This document shows, piece by piece, positions 52,492-62,918 of a stretch of DNA of 64,000 bases (positions within the stretch are counted from its first letter, which is position 1; each line of letters begins with the position of its first letter). The DNA is from Deltaproteobacteria bacterium. GTDB taxonomy: Bacteria; Desulfobacterota; Desulfomonilia; UBA1062. The notes beneath the pieces were generated by a model that saw nothing but the letters and a program-made list of their open reading frames with translations, was not told the DNA's origin and did no database searches. Location of the stretch: positions 1 to 64,000 of the forward strand of contig JAKPPU010000004.1 in assembly GCA_029547185.1 (NCBI GenBank). Direction: 5' to 3'. The position numbers and the translations under genes are program-made.

Positions 52492-55281
52492 TCACGCAAG
52501 CTGCTCGGCACAGCGGCTGCAGAGGTCGACAAATTCAGGATGCTTCCCGATATCCTCCCGGTAATGCCAGCACCTCGGACACTTGCCGCCGGCGGCCTTG
52601 GCCACCTCTATGCGCAGCTCGGGGAAGGCCTCGATTTTCCCGAGGTTCTCATCGCCTTGCGCCACTTCAACGCTCGAGCAGATAAAGATGTCCTCGAGCA
52701 TGGGCTCTATCTGCCTCAAGAATTCGAGGGTGCCGCCTTTCGCATACAGGGTGACCTTCGCATCCAGGGGATGCCCGATCACCTTTTCCCTGCGCGCGAT
52801 CTCCATTTCCTTCGAGACCTCCTGGCGAAGCAGCAGAATGCGCTCCCACTTGCCCGCGAGCTCGCTGTCCATGAAGGCAGGGTCCGCCGCCGGCATCGAC
52901 GCGAGGTGCACGCTCTCTTCCTTGCCCAGGAAGACGGGCATGTAATCCCAGATCTCCTCGGAGGTGAACGCCAGAATGGGGGCGATGAGCCTCGTGAGGT
53001 CCATGATGATCCTGAAGATCGCGCTCTGGGCAGACCGCCTCTCCAGGGAATCTCTCTTGTAGACGTAGAGCCTGTCCTTGAGGATGTCGAGGTAGAAGGC
53101 ACTCATGTCCACGACGCAGAAGTTGTGGATCTGCTGGTAGATGACGTAGGGCTCGTACTCCTCGTACGCCCTGCGGACCTTCTCGATGAGCTTGTTCGTC
53201 ACATGCAGCGCGTAGCGGTCGAGCTCCAGCATGCTCTCGTAGGGGACCATGTCCTTGTCCGGGTCGAAGTCGGAGAGGTTGCCCAGCATGAAGCGCGAGG
53301 TGTTCCTGATCCTGCGGTAGGTCTCCACGAGCCGGCTCACGATCTCGTCGGAGATCCTGATGTCGTTCTTGTAATCCTGGGCGCTGGCCCAGAGCCTCAA
53401 GATCTCTGCCCCGTACTTCGAGATGATCTCCTGGGGCGCGATGGTGTTTCCCAGCGACTTGGACATCTTTCTGCCCTCGCCGTCCACGACGAATCCGTGG
53501 GTCAGGACGCTCTTGTAGGGGGCCCTGCCCCTCGTGCCCACCGAGGCGAGCAGGGTGCTGTGGAACCATCCGCGGTGCTGGTCGGACCCTTCGAGATACA
53601 TGTCCACGGGAACGCCCAGCCTCGCGTCCTTTTCGCACACCGCCGCATAGCTCACACCGGAGTCGAACCAGACGTCGACGATGTCTTCCTGCTTGCTGAG
53701 CTCGCTTCCGGAGCAGGCCGGACATTTGGCCCCCTCGGGAAGGAGCTCGGCGGCAGACCTTGCGAACCAGGCGTCCGCTCCTTCGGTCTCGAAGATGTCC
53801 GCCACGTGGAACGCGATCTTCTCCGATGTCAGGATCTCGCCGCAGTTCTTGCAGATGAACACCGGGATGGGGACTCCCCATGCCCGCTGGCGGGATACGC
53901 ACCAGTCAGGCCTGTTTTCGACCATCGAATAGATCCTGTCCCTCCCCCACGAGGGAATCCACTTCACCCGGTTGATCTCTTCGAGGGCCTTCTCCCTTAA
54001 GCGGTTCTGCTCCATGGAGATGAACCACTGGCTCGTGGAGCGGAAGATGATGGCGCTCTTGCACCGCCAGCAGTACGGGTAGGTATGCGCATACGTCTCG
54101 ACGGAGAGCAGCGCCCCTTCCCTCTTGAGCGCCTTGTTGACGCCTTCGTTGGCGTCGAACACGAACTGGCCTGCGAACTCGGGGACCTCTTTCGTGAACC
54201 TGCCCTCGTTGTCCACCGGTGCATAGACGTCGAGCCCGTAGACCTTGCCGATCTCGTAGTCCTCTTCGCCGTGTCCGGGGGCGATGTGGACGCACCCCGA
54301 TCCTGCATCGAGGGTGACGAAGGGTGCGAGGATGATGAGCGACTCGCGGTCGTAGAGCGGGTGCTTGGCCTTGAGGTGCTCCAGCAGGCTGCCTTTGAAG
54401 ACGGCGAGGGTGCTGTAATCGCTCACGCCGATCTGCTTCATGACGTCGTCCACGAGGTCGGTGGCCATGACGAGCACGCCGTATTCCTTCGTTTTCACTG
54501 CCGAGTACTCCAGGTCGGGGTGCAGGGCAATGGCCAGGTTCGCAGGGATGGTCCACGGCGTGGTCGTCCAGATGACGACATACGTATCGTCCTTATAAGC
54601 TTTGAGCTCGGGCACCTTCTCGGAGATATCCGATATCATCTTGAAGCGCACGAAGATGGCCGGGGTGTTCTGATCGTGGTACTCGACCTCCGCCTCTGCC
54701 AGGGCCGTGCCGCACTTGGCGCACCAGTAGACCGGCTTGCGGGCCCGGTAGAGGGACCCTTGGCCGATGAACTTTCCGAGCTCACGGACGATGGTGGCCT
54801 CGTAGTCGTAATTCATGGTGACATAGGGCTCTTCCCACAGTCCGAACACGCCGAGGCGCTTGAATTCAGAGCGCTGGATGTCGAGATACCTGTTCGCATA
54901 CTCCCTGCACTTCCTCCGTATCTCGACCTTGGACATCTCGGCGATCTTCCCGCCGAGTTCGATCTCGACCTGGTGCTCGATGGGCAGGCCGTGGCAATCC
55001 CAGCCCGGCCGATAGAACGTATCGTATCCCATCATGAAGAGTGATTTTATAATGATATCCTTCAATATCTTATTCAGGGCCGTGCCCAGGTGAATGTTGC
55101 CGTTGGCATAAGGCGGTCCGTCATGGAGAATGAACTTCTCCCTGCCCTTAGATCTCTCGATGATCCTCGCATAGATGTCCCCATCCTCCCACCGCTTGAG
55201 CATTTCCGGCTCCTTGCTGACAAGGGATGCCTTCATGGGGAAGGCTGTCTGGGGCAGACACAGCGTATTCTTGTAATCCAT
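52492..55281 (-). CDS. ileS: Isoleucyl-tRNA synthetase
   Basis: 929 aa, class I synthetase. HIGH-type PPYANGNIHLG (56-66) and KMSKSLGNT (about 606-614) are intact. The CP1 editing domain lies between them. The C-terminal zinc finger has CPRCW and LCSRCAEQL (about 902-928). Full length for a eubacterial-type IleRS. AAGGAGG precedes the ATG; no T-box was seen in the 288-bp upstream region, which holds no recognised gene. Confidence 0.98.
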   Translation of the reverse strand: MDYKNTLCLPQTAFPMKASLVSKEPEMLKRWEDGDIYARIIERSKGREKFILHDGPPYANGNIHLGTALNKILKDIIIKSLFMMGYDTFYRPGWDCHGLPIEHQVEIELGGKIAEMSKVEIRRKCREYANRYLDIQRSEFKRLGVFGLWEEPYVTMNYDYEATIVRELGKFIGQGSLYRARKPVYWCAKCGTALAEAEVEYHDQNTPAIFVRFKMISDISEKVPELKAYKDDTYVVIWTTTPWTIPANLAIALHPDLEYSAVKTKEYGVLVMATDLVDDVMKQIGVSDYSTLAVFKGSLLEHLKAKHPLYDRESLIILAPFVTLDAGSGCVHIAPGHGEEDYEIGKVYGLDVYAPVDNEGRFTKEVPEFAGQFVFDANEGVNKALKREGALLSVETYAHTYPYCWRCKSAIIFRSTSQWFISMEQNRLREKALEEINRVKWIPSWGRDRIYSMVENRPDWCVSRQRAWGVPIPVFICKNCGEILTSEKIAFHVADIFETEGADAWFARSAAELLPEGAKCPACSGSELSKQEDIVDVWFDSGVSYAAVCEKDARLGVPVDMYLEGSDQHRGWFHSTLLASVGTRGRAPYKSVLTHGFVVDGEGRKMSKSLGNTIAPQEIISKYGAEILRLWASAQDYKNDIRISDEIVSRLVETYRRIRNTSRFMLGNLSDFDPDKDMVPYESMLELDRYALHVTNKLIEKVRRAYEEYEPYVIYQQIHNFCVVDMSAFYLDILKDRLYVYKRDSLERRSAQSAIFRIIMDLTRLIAPILAFTSEEIWDYMPVFLGKEESVHLASMPAADPAFMDSELAGKWERILLLRQEVSKEMEIARREKVIGHPLDAKVTLYAKGGTLEFLRQIEPMLEDIFICSSVEVAQGDENLGKIEAFPELRIEVAKAAGGKCPRCWHYREDIGKHPEFVDLCSRCAEQLA

Positions 55282-55569
55282 CCTATCCTCCTTGTTGATT
55301 AACGGGTTACGAATCTATCCCATAGCGTGAAGGGTTGTCAATGCTTCGAGTGTCTTGAAGAGCCTTCCCACGGAGCGAATCGTGTGCACCTCACCACCCG
55401 GGTCTTTTCATGCTCCGGCACGGAAGGCATGACCGGTTTCATCGAACATGATGGACAGCAGGCGGATGCCTTTGAGCGAGCTATCAGGGGGACAGGATGC
55501 ACATATCCATTATCCGGTTGCCGGGAAGCCCTCGTTCATGTATAATCTCCTTTAGGATCATCATCTTGG

Positions 55570-56439
55570 ATGTGCACCTTGAGATGGAGAACGATCATTT
55601 CCTTTTTCTGCATCCTGGCCGGCATGATCGGCATGCCTTCGCAGGAGATATCTGCCGACGTTACGCTGAACGGATACGTCTTTTCGGATGACAGCACCGA
55701 GCTGTGGAAGAACCCGTATTTCAGCAATTTCAGCCGGGAGATCGATATCAGCGTCATCCTCTACGGATATGGCGACTTCTCGGGCAGGGAATTCAAGCAG
55801 ATGTGGTGGCAGGAATGGATCGTAGCGGGCATCCAGTGCATTTTATTCCGTGAGCAGGGTTACATCCCTTCCTACAATGAAACGACCGCATCCTTCGACA
55901 TGGAGGAGTACGACTCGGGCTCCCTCATCTATGCAAAAGATACTCAGGACAATATCCATGTCCTCAGCTACTCTGCAGCTCAAGCGCCCTGGGATTACTC
56001 GCTCCTCCCCGAAGGCGGCACCACCCTGAAGTACCCCGCCGATCCGGTCCCCGGGCAGCAGGTGTTCTGCGGTCGTGTCGAGGCAACCGGGGTGCAGATG
56101 GGCGAGATAGAAGACCTCGTAACCATTTCGTTCGACTCCCTCCCCCAGTATCCCTCGAAAACGCTCACTGAATATCTGCGGCCCGGAGCAGGGGTGATCG
56201 CCGTTTCCTACAACTGGGAGGGGAGAATAAACGGATACTCGTTCGATGCAGTCCCGCCTGAATGGCAGGAAGAAGACCAGAGCAAATGGGAAGAATGGAA
56301 GGATGATCACTGCTTCATCTCTACGTGTGCGCCGGGAACACCCTGCCGCGGGAGTATCTTGCAGAATTCCGTTCATCGGGCCATCCGGATCGGAGAGGCT
56401 GCAAGAATCGCCTTGACTTCAATCATAAATAAATATTGA
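55570..56439 (+). CDS. Secreted hypothetical protein with CFI-box-like C-terminus
   Basis: 289 aa with a signal segment (IISFFCILAGMIGM, about 9-22) and a beta-rich body with many Trp/Tyr. Near the C-terminus DDHCFISTCAPGTP resembles the CFIATAAYG motif of CFI-box proteins, but the following residues do not match well. Either the box is degenerate or the match is chance. No catalytic motif. The start codon is uncertain; a GTG/ATG choice within the first ten codons is possible. Confidence 0.5.
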   Translation: MCTLRWRTIISFFCILAGMIGMPSQEISADVTLNGYVFSDDSTELWKNPYFSNFSREIDISVILYGYGDFSGREFKQMWWQEWIVAGIQCILFREQGYIPSYNETTASFDMEEYDSGSLIYAKDTQDNIHVLSYSAAQAPWDYSLLPEGGTTLKYPADPVPGQQVFCGRVEATGVQMGEIEDLVTISFDSLPQYPSKTLTEYLRPGAGVIAVSYNWEGRINGYSFDAVPPEWQEEDQSKWEEWKDDHCFISTCAPGTPCRGSILQNSVHRAIRIGEAARIALTSIINKY

Positions 56440-56515
56440 AATAAGCTTTGATATGTTCGGCCGGCTGCCAGGTTAGGTTGGATGTATTCAATATCACATG
56501 CAAGGCAGGTGAGAG

Positions 56516-56971
56516 ATGATAGCATACCAGCTCACGGTACCAGTGGAAAACACACCGGGAAAGCTTGCCCAGGTCTCGGGAATCCTCACGAGAGAGAAGA
56601 TCAATATCCGGGCCATCACCATATCCTCGTTCGGCGAGAAGGGCTTCCTCAATATCCTCGTCGACGATCCGAAGCTGGCTCAGAAGGCCCTTGCCAGAGA
56701 GGGTATACCGGTAGAGCTCAAGGCGATCATCGCCATCCTCATCGAAGACAAGCCCGGCGGAATGGACAAGCTCGTCCAGGTCCTCGCCGGAGAGGGCGTC
56801 AATGTCGAGAACGCCTACGGGTTCGTCCTCGAGAGCAGCAAGACCGCCGTCTTCGTCGTGGATGTATCCGACATCGAGAAGGCCCAGAAGGTCCTGAAAG
56901 AGCACAAGTTCAAGACGCTGAGTGCCGAGGCACTGGCCACCATAGAGCCGTTCCACTACATGAAATACTGA
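56516..56971 (+). CDS. Tandem ACT domain protein
   Basis: 151 aa. Two ACT domains: about 2-68 (VENTPGKLAQVSGILTREKI) and about 76-145 (IEDKPGGMDKLVQVLAGEGV). No enzyme domain is attached. Such proteins bind amino acids or aryl acids and occur beside phenylacetate-CoA ligase and indolepyruvate oxidoreductase genes. GAGAG precedes the ATG. Paralogous to the ACT protein at 60588 across the TRAP operon. Confidence 0.85.
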   Translation: MIAYQLTVPVENTPGKLAQVSGILTREKINIRAITISSFGEKGFLNILVDDPKLAQKALAREGIPVELKAIIAILIEDKPGGMDKLVQVLAGEGVNVENAYGFVLESSKTAVFVVDVSDIEKAQKVLKEHKFKTLSAEALATIEPFHYMKY

Positions 56972-57110
56972 CGGCTCCTTTAGCGTCTCACCCGCTCGCT
57001 CCGGTTCATCTGTGAAGAATTCTCGGCCCGTTCAGGATTATTCCCGCTCGGGATATCCTCTCTTCCCCTGACCGCACGCACCCAATGCACACTTCGTGAC
57101 GATGCTGCCG

Positions 57111-58412
57111 CTACTTGACGAGGCTGGGCAGGAAGGTCGCGAGCTGCGGGAACGGGATGAGGAGGAAGGTCACGAGGACCATGGCGATGAGCAGAGGCAG
57201 GGCCCCTTTGAAGATGACGTGCAGAGGCACGTCCCTGGCAATCCCGCCCACCACGTAAACGTTCACTCCCACCGGCGGCGTGATGACGCCCATCTGGGTG
57301 ACGAGCACGATGATGACCCCGAACCAGATGGGGTCGAACCCGTAGTGAAGCACCACCGGATAGAAGATAGGGATGGTGAGCATGATGAGTGCCAGCGAAT
57401 CGATGAAGCATCCGCCGATGAGATAGATCACGACGATGAAGCTCATGATGGCCCAGGGCGGCATGTTGAACGAAGATATCCAGCCCGCTATGTCATAGGG
57501 AATGCGCGATACCGCCAGGAAGTGTCCGAAGACGGTGGCGCCCGCCACGATCACCATGATCATGCAGGAGATCCTCGTGGTCTCCTCGAGGGCCTGTACG
57601 AAGCCTTTCCAGTCGATGTTGCGCTTGACGATTGCGACCACGAGCGTGGCGAATGCCCCCATGCCCCCGGCCTCGGTGGGGGTGAAGAGCCCTGCGAAGA
57701 GCCCTCCCATGACGAATACGAAGATGATGAGGATCTCCAGGGTTCCAGGCAGAGAGGCGATCCTTTCCTTCCAGGTGCTCTTCGGTCCCTTGGGGCCGAG
57801 CTCGGGTTTGAGCGTGACCCAGATGAGGATGGTGGCGATGAAGAAGATCGTCAGCACGATCCCCGGCAGAATGCCCGAGATGAAGAGCTTGCCGATGGAC
57901 TGCTCGGTGAGGATGCCGTACACGATGAAGATGACGCTGGGCGGGATGAGGATGCCCAGACCCCCTCCTGCCGCCACCACGCCGGTGGCCAGTTCGGGCT
58001 TGTAGTTGTAGCGCTTCATTTCGGGCAGGGTCGCAGCCGCCATGGTGGCTGCCGTGGCGTTCGTGGATCCGCAGATGGCCGCAAAGGCCGCGCACGCACC
58101 GACGGTGGCAATGGCAAGACCGCCCGGCAGATGTCCGATGAACTTGTAGGCCGTATCGAAGAGCCGCGACGAGATGCCTGCGTGGAAGGCGATCTGCCCC
58201 ATGAGAACGAAGAGCGGAATCACGGTGAGGTTGTAGGAGTTAAAGACCGCAAAAACGTCCTTGGCCATGAGGCTCAAGGCCGAATCATAGGAGACGATCG
58301 TGCCGAACCCGATAAAGCCGATGAGGGCCATGACGAAGCCCACGGGCATCCTGCTGAAGAGCAGGACGACCAGTGCCAGAAGTCCGATGATGCCGATGGT
58401 TGTTGGACTCAT
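57111..58412 (-). CDS. dctM: TRAP transporter large permease (DctM type)
   Basis: 433 aa with about 12 hydrophobic segments; SRMPVGFVMALIGFIGFGTI near the start and GGLGILIPPSVIFIVYG (the conserved Pro-rich motif) are typical. It forms the sodium-driven channel with DctQ in the inner membrane. It overlaps dctQ by ATGA. Convergent to the ACT gene. Confidence 0.95.
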   Translation of the reverse strand: MSPTTIGIIGLLALVVLLFSRMPVGFVMALIGFIGFGTIVSYDSALSLMAKDVFAVFNSYNLTVIPLFVLMGQIAFHAGISSRLFDTAYKFIGHLPGGLAIATVGACAAFAAICGSTNATAATMAAATLPEMKRYNYKPELATGVVAAGGGLGILIPPSVIFIVYGILTEQSIGKLFISGILPGIVLTIFFIATILIWVTLKPELGPKGPKSTWKERIASLPGTLEILIIFVFVMGGLFAGLFTPTEAGGMGAFATLVVAIVKRNIDWKGFVQALEETTRISCMIMVIVAGATVFGHFLAVSRIPYDIAGWISSFNMPPWAIMSFIVVIYLIGGCFIDSLALIMLTIPIFYPVVLHYGFDPIWFGVIIVLVTQMGVITPPVGVNVYVVGGIARDVPLHVIFKGALPLLIAMVLVTFLLIPFPQLATFLPSLVK

Positions 58413-58903
58413 CCTATCTCAGCCCCCCTTAACTGACGCAGGAACTCGATGAGCAGGACTACGCAGAGCATGCCGCACCCGAGAGCGACGCCGTAGATGA
58501 ACGGATACACCGGCATCTGGAGCGTGAGCGATACCTCGCCGGAGGCTTTCAGGCCATGTGCATAGACCACGCTCTGCCAGGTGATGATCCCGAACAGGAA
58601 CGTTGACACGAGGGCGTTGATCGAGTACACGACCACCCTCACCATCCGGGGCATCTTCATCATGAGAATGTCGACATAGATGTGCCCGTTCTTGACCGAG
58701 GTGTACGGCAGCGCAAACGAGATGATCACGGCGCCCACGAACCCCACGATCTCATAGGTTCCCTTGATGGGGCTCCCGAAGAGACGCCCGACCACGTCCG
58801 CAACCGTGAGGAACATGATGAAGGCCACACCGGCCGCTGCCAGAAGGTTTACCTTTTCCGCAGCAGCGTCGACAAACTTCTCTATACGCAAAAAAGAAAT
58901 CAT
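58409..58903 (-). CDS. dctQ: TRAP transporter small permease (DctQ type)
   Basis: 164 aa with four membrane helices; VADVVGRLFGSPIKGTYEIV (about 35-54) is the DctQ signature. It scaffolds DctM. It follows dctP after an 84-bp gap that contains a stem-loop. Confidence 0.93.
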   Translation of the reverse strand: MISFLRIEKFVDAAAEKVNLLAAAGVAFIMFLTVADVVGRLFGSPIKGTYEIVGFVGAVIISFALPYTSVKNGHIYVDILMMKMPRMVRVVVYSINALVSTFLFGIITWQSVVYAHGLKASGEVSLTLQMPVYPFIYGVALGCGMLCVVLLIEFLRQLRGAEIG

Positions 58904-58929
58904 GGGGGGTCCCCCTCGACATGCAGGGG

Positions 58930-58959
58930 AGGCCTCCGGTTTGTATCCGCCGGAGGCCT
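58930..58959. repeat. Stem-loop between dctP and dctQ
   Basis: AGGCCTCCGG (58930-58939) pairs exactly with CCGGAGGCCT (58950-58959) around a 10-nt loop. It has no U-tract on the transcript side. Likely an mRNA-stabilising or attenuating hairpin that keeps binding protein more abundant than permease. Confidence 0.6.
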
Positions 58960-58987
58960 TCTCTGCAAATCAAATTTTATGAAATCA

Positions 58988-60040
58988 TCACTTTCCGAAC
59001 TTCGCGATCTTGTCCGCCAGCAGAGCAACGTACTTGTCGCCTTCGATGCCCTTTTCCTTCATGGCCTTGATGTAGCCGTCGATCACGGGCTTCACGGCAG
59101 CCTTCCATTTTTCAGCCTCTGCCGCGGGCAGGGCGACGACGGTGTTTCCGAGACCCTTGATGAAGGTCAGGCCTTCGGCATCCGCTTCATCCCAGGCCTT
59201 GCCCTGGACGTCTATGTACTCGCTGCTCACATCGGTGAAGACCTTCTTCACATCCTCGGGAAGCGCATCCCACTTCGCCATGTTCATGACCACGAACATG
59301 GCCGTGGTGTAGCCGACATTCGTGCAGTCGGTGGTGGCTTTCACGACCTCGCCCTGTTTCCAGCCCTTCATGGTCTCCATGGGGGCAAAGGTGCCTTCCA
59401 CCACTCCCTTCTGGAGCGCCTCGTAGGTGCCGGGCTGCGGCATGGCCACGGGCACGCCGCCCAGGACCTCAACCATCTTGGCGCTGAGTCCCGTGGAGCG
59501 GATCTTCATGCCCTTGAGATCCTTGAGCGTGCTCACCGGCTTCTTGGTATGCAGAAGGCCGGGACCGTGGGCATGGATGTAGAGCACGTGCACGTCGTCG
59601 AGCTCCGGGGGCTTCACCTCGTTGTAGAACTCGTTGGCGATCTTCGTCGCAGCCATGCCGTTTGGGTATCCGAGCGGCAGGTCTACCGCCTCCATGACCG
59701 GGAACCGTCCCCTGGTGTAGGCGAAGCAGGACATGCCGATGTCCGAGATCCCTTTCACGACGCCGTCATAGCAGTCATTGGCGCTCGTGAGCGTGCCGCC
59801 AGGGAACACGTTGATCTTCACTGCCCCGTTCGTCCGCTTTTCGATCTCTTTGGCCCATGCCTCACCGGCCTTGCACTGGGCGTGGGTGGGCGGGAAGAAA
59901 ATGCTGTACGTGAGCTCCACGGTCTTGGCCTTTGCCGCGCCTTCCGAGGATGCCGTTCCCTCTTCCGATTTCTTGCTGCAGGACACGCAGAGCATTGACG
60001 AGACCAGACAACAGATGAGACTGAATCCTAGCTTTTTCAT
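58988..60040 (-). CDS. dctP: TRAP transporter solute-binding protein (DctP type)
   Basis: 350 aa. A lipoprotein signal with lipobox LCVSC (Cys21) precedes a DctP-like periplasmic binding domain: [34 protein letters not shown] (contains the Arg that binds substrate carboxylate) and [15 protein letters not shown]. It captures a carboxylate for DctQM. The gene context (paaK, ior) suggests aryl or 2-oxo acids; sequence does not show which. Confidence 0.94.
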   Translation of the reverse strand: MKKLGFSLICCLVSSMLCVSCSKKSEEGTASSEGAAKAKTVELTYSIFFPPTHAQCKAGEAWAKEIEKRTNGAVKINVFPGGTLTSANDCYDGVVKGISDIGMSCFAYTRGRFPVMEAVDLPLGYPNGMAATKIANEFYNEVKPPELDDVHVLYIHAHGPGLLHTKKPVSTLKDLKGMKIRSTGLSAKMVEVLGGVPVAMPQPGTYEALQKGVVEGTFAPMETMKGWKQGEVVKATTDCTNVGYTTAMFVVMNMAKWDALPEDVKKVFTDVSSEYIDVQGKAWDEADAEGLTFIKGLGNTVVALPAAEAEKWKAAVKPVIDGYIKAMKEKGIEGDKYVALLADKIAKFGK

Positions 60041-60157
60041 GAATCCTCCTCTCCATCAACTTCCTTTTTCAATGAATTTTTATATCTCACTTCCAAACCC
60101 GCTTATATTAACGGGAGCACGCTGTACTGTCCGTCTCCCGGTGAGACATCCTGTCTT

Positions 60158-60586
60158 TCATTCACCTCGATCCCCGGAGGCGGCCTTCGGCTCGAAATCC
60201 GCGTTGCAGTTGGGGCACTTGACGTTGTCTGCATACACGAGGCTGCCGCAGTCGGAGCATATCGATATCGTTCCTTCCTTCATGCCCGAGATGGCGCCCT
60301 TGAAAGGAAGGCCCGCTATCTTCTTGAGCAGGATGATGATCTCTGCGAGCGCATCGAAGAGGACATAGAGGGCGACGCACGCGATGAGACCGGCGATTCC
60401 CAGGCCGATCCAGAGAAAGGAGGCGGTGAGGATGGTCACCACCACGCCCGCCAGGGAGCCGGCGATTCCCGCAACGAGGAATATTCTGGCAACGACCGGC
60501 AGAGCGGCCTCCTTGCCTTGAGTATCCCTGAAAGGCTCGGTTACGATCCGGGCCATCTCCCTGCCCTGCGCAAGATTCGAGTCCAT
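60158..60586 (-). CDS. Small membrane protein with C-terminal zinc ribbon
   Basis: 142 aa. Two hydrophobic helices (about 30-75; VARIFLVAGIAGSLAGVVVT and IGLGIAGLIACVALYVLF) and a C-terminal CSDCG-x8-CPNC zinc ribbon. Starts 1 bp after the ACT gene stop, so it is translationally linked to the ior-paaK-ACT operon. Function unknown. Confidence 0.7.
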   Translation of the reverse strand: MDSNLAQGREMARIVTEPFRDTQGKEAALPVVARIFLVAGIAGSLAGVVVTILTASFLWIGLGIAGLIACVALYVLFDALAEIIILLKKIAGLPFKGAISGMKEGTISICSDCGSLVYADNVKCPNCNADFEPKAASGDRGE

Positions 60587-60587
60587 G

Positions 60588-61019
60588 CTAGAGCCCGTAG
60601 ACCTTCTCGCCGGGCAGCACCTTGAACCCGCCCTTCAGGAGCACGTCGATGGCGGAGTCGGTCGAATCGAAGCGGAAGATGATGACCGCGTTCTCGCCGC
60701 TGCGCTCGACGAAGGCGTACATGTACTCCACGTTGATCCCCTCCGCCGTGAGGGCCTCGAGGATGCTGTGGAGCCCGCCCGGCCTGTCCGGCACCTCGAC
60801 CGCCACCACGTGGGTCTTGCCCACGGCGAACCCGGCCGCGTTCAGGACCTCCTTGGCCTTCGCGACGTTGTCGACGATGAGCCTCAGGATTCCGAAGTCC
60901 GACGTATCGGCGAGCGAGAGCGCCCGGATGTTGATCTGTGCGTCCTTGATCGCCCTGGTGACACTCGAGAGACCGCCCGGCTTGTTCTCCAAAAAGATCG
61001 ATATCTGTTCCACCTTCAT
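60588..61019 (-). CDS. Tandem ACT domain protein
   Basis: 143 aa. ACT domains at about 4-65 ([20 protein letters not shown]) and 71-135 ([20 protein letters not shown]). Lies 10 bp after paaK, a standard neighbour. Probably senses an aromatic amino acid or aryl acid and modulates the ligase or oxidoreductase. AGGAGG precedes the start. Confidence 0.88.
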   Translation of the reverse strand: MKVEQISIFLENKPGGLSSVTRAIKDAQINIRALSLADTSDFGILRLIVDNVAKAKEVLNAAGFAVGKTHVVAVEVPDRPGGLHSILEALTAEGINVEYMYAFVERSGENAVIIFRFDSTDSAIDVLLKGGFKVLPGEKVYGL

Positions 61020-61029
61020 AACAGACCTC

Positions 61030-62331
61030 CTAGATATTCCTCTTGTCGACCACCCTCTGCGCCTTGCCCTCGAACCGCTGGAGCTTCTTGGGCTCCACGA
61101 GCTTCACCTTTGCCGTGACCCCGAGATAGTCCTTGACGTCCTTCTTGATGCGCTTCTCGAGGTTCTGCAGCTCGCGGATCTCGTCCGAGAACACCTTTTC
61201 GCTCACCTCCACCTGGATCTCCAGGGTATCGAGCGAGCCTTCCCTGTCAACGATGAGCTGGTAGTGGGGCTCGAGCCCTTCGATGTCCATGATGACGCTC
61301 TCAATCTGGGAGGGGAACACGTTGACGCCCCTGATGATGAGCATGTCGTCACTCCTGCCGGAGATGCGCTCCATCCGCATGAAGGTCCTGCCGCACTTGC
61401 AGACCTCGGGCATGAGCCGGGTGATGTCCTTCGTACGGTACCTGATGAGGGGGAAGGCCTCCTTGGTGATGGTGGTGAACACGAGCTCGCCGGTCTCGCC
61501 GTAGGGCAGGACTTCGCCGGTTTTAGGATCGATGATCTCGGCGATGAAGTGGTCCTCGTAGATGTGCAGCCCGTTCCTGCCCTCGATGCACTCCATGGAG
61601 ACGCCCGGGCCCATGACCTCGGAGAGGCCGTAGATGTTGAGCGCGGAGATGTCGAGCTCCTTCTCGATCTGGTCCCGCATCCTGTCGCTCCAGGGCTCTG
61701 CCCCGAGGATGCCGACCCTCAGTCTCAGGGACTTCATGTCCACACCCATCTCCCTGCCCGCCTCGGCCAGGAAGAGCAGGTACGACGGCGTGCAGCAGAT
61801 GGCCGTGGGGCCGAAGTCCTGCAGGAGCAGGATCTGCTTCTTCGTGGAGCCGCCGGACATGGGGATGACGCTCGCGCCCAGTTTCTCTGCCCCGTAGTGG
61901 GCGCCCAGGCCGCCGGTGAAGAGCCCGTAGCCGTAGGAGTTGTGGATCACGTCGTTCTTCGTGAGGCCGGCCGCGGCAAAGGACCGGGCCATGAGGGTCG
62001 CCCAGGTGTCGATGTCGCGCTTCGTGTAGCCCACCACCGTGGGCTTGCCCGTGGTGCCCGACGAGGCGTGAAGCCGCACGATGTTGCTCATGGGCACGCT
62101 GAACAGCCCGAACGGATAGTTGTCCCGAAGGTCCTGCTTGACGGTGAAGGGGAGCTTCTTCAGGTCGTCGAGGCTCTGTACGTCGTCCGGGGTCACGCCG
62201 GCGCTGTCGAATGCCTTCCGGTAGAACCCGACCGTATGGTACACCCTGCTCACCACCTGCTGGAGCCTCTTCAATTGCAGGGCCTCGATCGCCTCCCGGG
62301 GCAGCGTTTCGAATTCTTCGTTATAGATCAT
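61030..62331 (-). CDS. paaK: Phenylacetate-CoA ligase
   Basis: 433 aa, AMP-forming. [18 protein letters not shown] (about 28-45), [17 protein letters not shown] (P-loop, about 90-106), [23 protein letters not shown] and a C-terminal Lys region are typical of PaaK. It makes aryl-acetyl-CoA in the cytoplasm. The start at 62331 was chosen because the family begins with [12 protein letters not shown] residues and GGGAGG lies 8 bp upstream; the frame stays open farther up but only through the iorB region. Confidence 0.93.
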   Translation of the reverse strand: MIYNEEFETLPREAIEALQLKRLQQVVSRVYHTVGFYRKAFDSAGVTPDDVQSLDDLKKLPFTVKQDLRDNYPFGLFSVPMSNIVRLHASSGTTGKPTVVGYTKRDIDTWATLMARSFAAAGLTKNDVIHNSYGYGLFTGGLGAHYGAEKLGASVIPMSGGSTKKQILLLQDFGPTAICCTPSYLLFLAEAGREMGVDMKSLRLRVGILGAEPWSDRMRDQIEKELDISALNIYGLSEVMGPGVSMECIEGRNGLHIYEDHFIAEIIDPKTGEVLPYGETGELVFTTITKEAFPLIRYRTKDITRLMPEVCKCGRTFMRMERISGRSDDMLIIRGVNVFPSQIESVIMDIEGLEPHYQLIVDREGSLDTLEIQVEVSEKVFSDEIRELQNLEKRIKKDVKDYLGVTAKVKLVEPKKLQRFEGKAQRVVDKRNI

Positions 62332-62357
62332 GGACCAACCTCCCTTTCTTTCTGCGT

Positions 62358-62918
62358 TTATGCCTGTCTTCCCCTTTTGAAGCCCTCGATGTTCGCCGCC
62401 CTGATCTTTTCCTTGAGCATGTCGTTCATGGTGAGGGTCCAGAGCGCCTCGTCGGCCTCGAGATAGGTCGAGAGCTTTCCCAGCAGGATGATGTTGACGC
62501 CCTTGGGGTTGCCCATCTCGTCCGCTATCCTGCTGCCGTCCACGATCACGATCCTGTCGGTCTTTTCCCGGAGGATGGGCAGGACGTCCGGATAGGGCTC
62601 CTTGCCCGAGATCACCGAGGGCGGGGAGAGCCGGTAGCGGTTGATGATCACGACCGCGTCCTTTTTCAGGTACTGAACATAGCGGGCCGCTTCGAGCTCC
62701 TCGAAGGAGAGAAGAATGTCGCACTCTCCCAGGGGAATGAGGGGCGAAGCCACATGCTTCGCATACCGCACGTGCGACATCACGCTGCCGCCGCGCTGGG
62801 CCATGCCGTGGATCTCGGACTTCTTCACGTCGAACCCCGCCCTCATCATCACGTCCGCGAGCATGTCCGATGCGAGGATGATTCCCTGGCCGCCTACACC
62901 TGTCATGAGCACGTTCAT
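62358..62918 (-). CDS. iorB: Indolepyruvate:ferredoxin oxidoreductase, beta subunit
   Basis: 186 aa, the gamma-type domain of 2-oxoacid oxidoreductases: [19 protein letters not shown] (6-24), [19 protein letters not shown]. With IorA it oxidises aryl pyruvates to aryl-acetyl-CoA, reducing ferredoxin. The ATG at 62918 follows GGAGGTGG and overlaps iorA by ATGA. Confidence 0.95.
   Translation of the reverse strand: MNVLMTGVGGQGIILASDMLADVMMRAGFDVKKSEIHGMAQRGGSVMSHVRYAKHVASPLIPLGECDILLSFEELEAARYVQYLKKDAVVIINRYRLSPPSVISGKEPYPDVLPILREKTDRIVIVDGSRIADEMGNPKGVNIILLGKLSTYLEADEALWTLTMNDMLKEKIRAANIEGFKRGRQA

Noticed and set aside
52540..54000. 486-codon open frame opposite ileS
   Set aside because: Shadow of ileS; no motif.
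55282..55569. T-box or other riboswitch upstream of ileS
   Set aside because: No T-box consensus or specifier-loop structure could be recognised.
57096..58436. 446-codon His/Asp-rich frame opposite dctM
   Set aside because: Extreme His, Asp and Glu content is the reverse of a hydrophobic transporter; not a protein.
60622..62466. 614-codon open frame opposite the ACT protein and paaK
   Set aside because: Composition is an antisense artefact of high-GC codons (Leu, Asp, His rich); the opposite strand carries clear enzymes.
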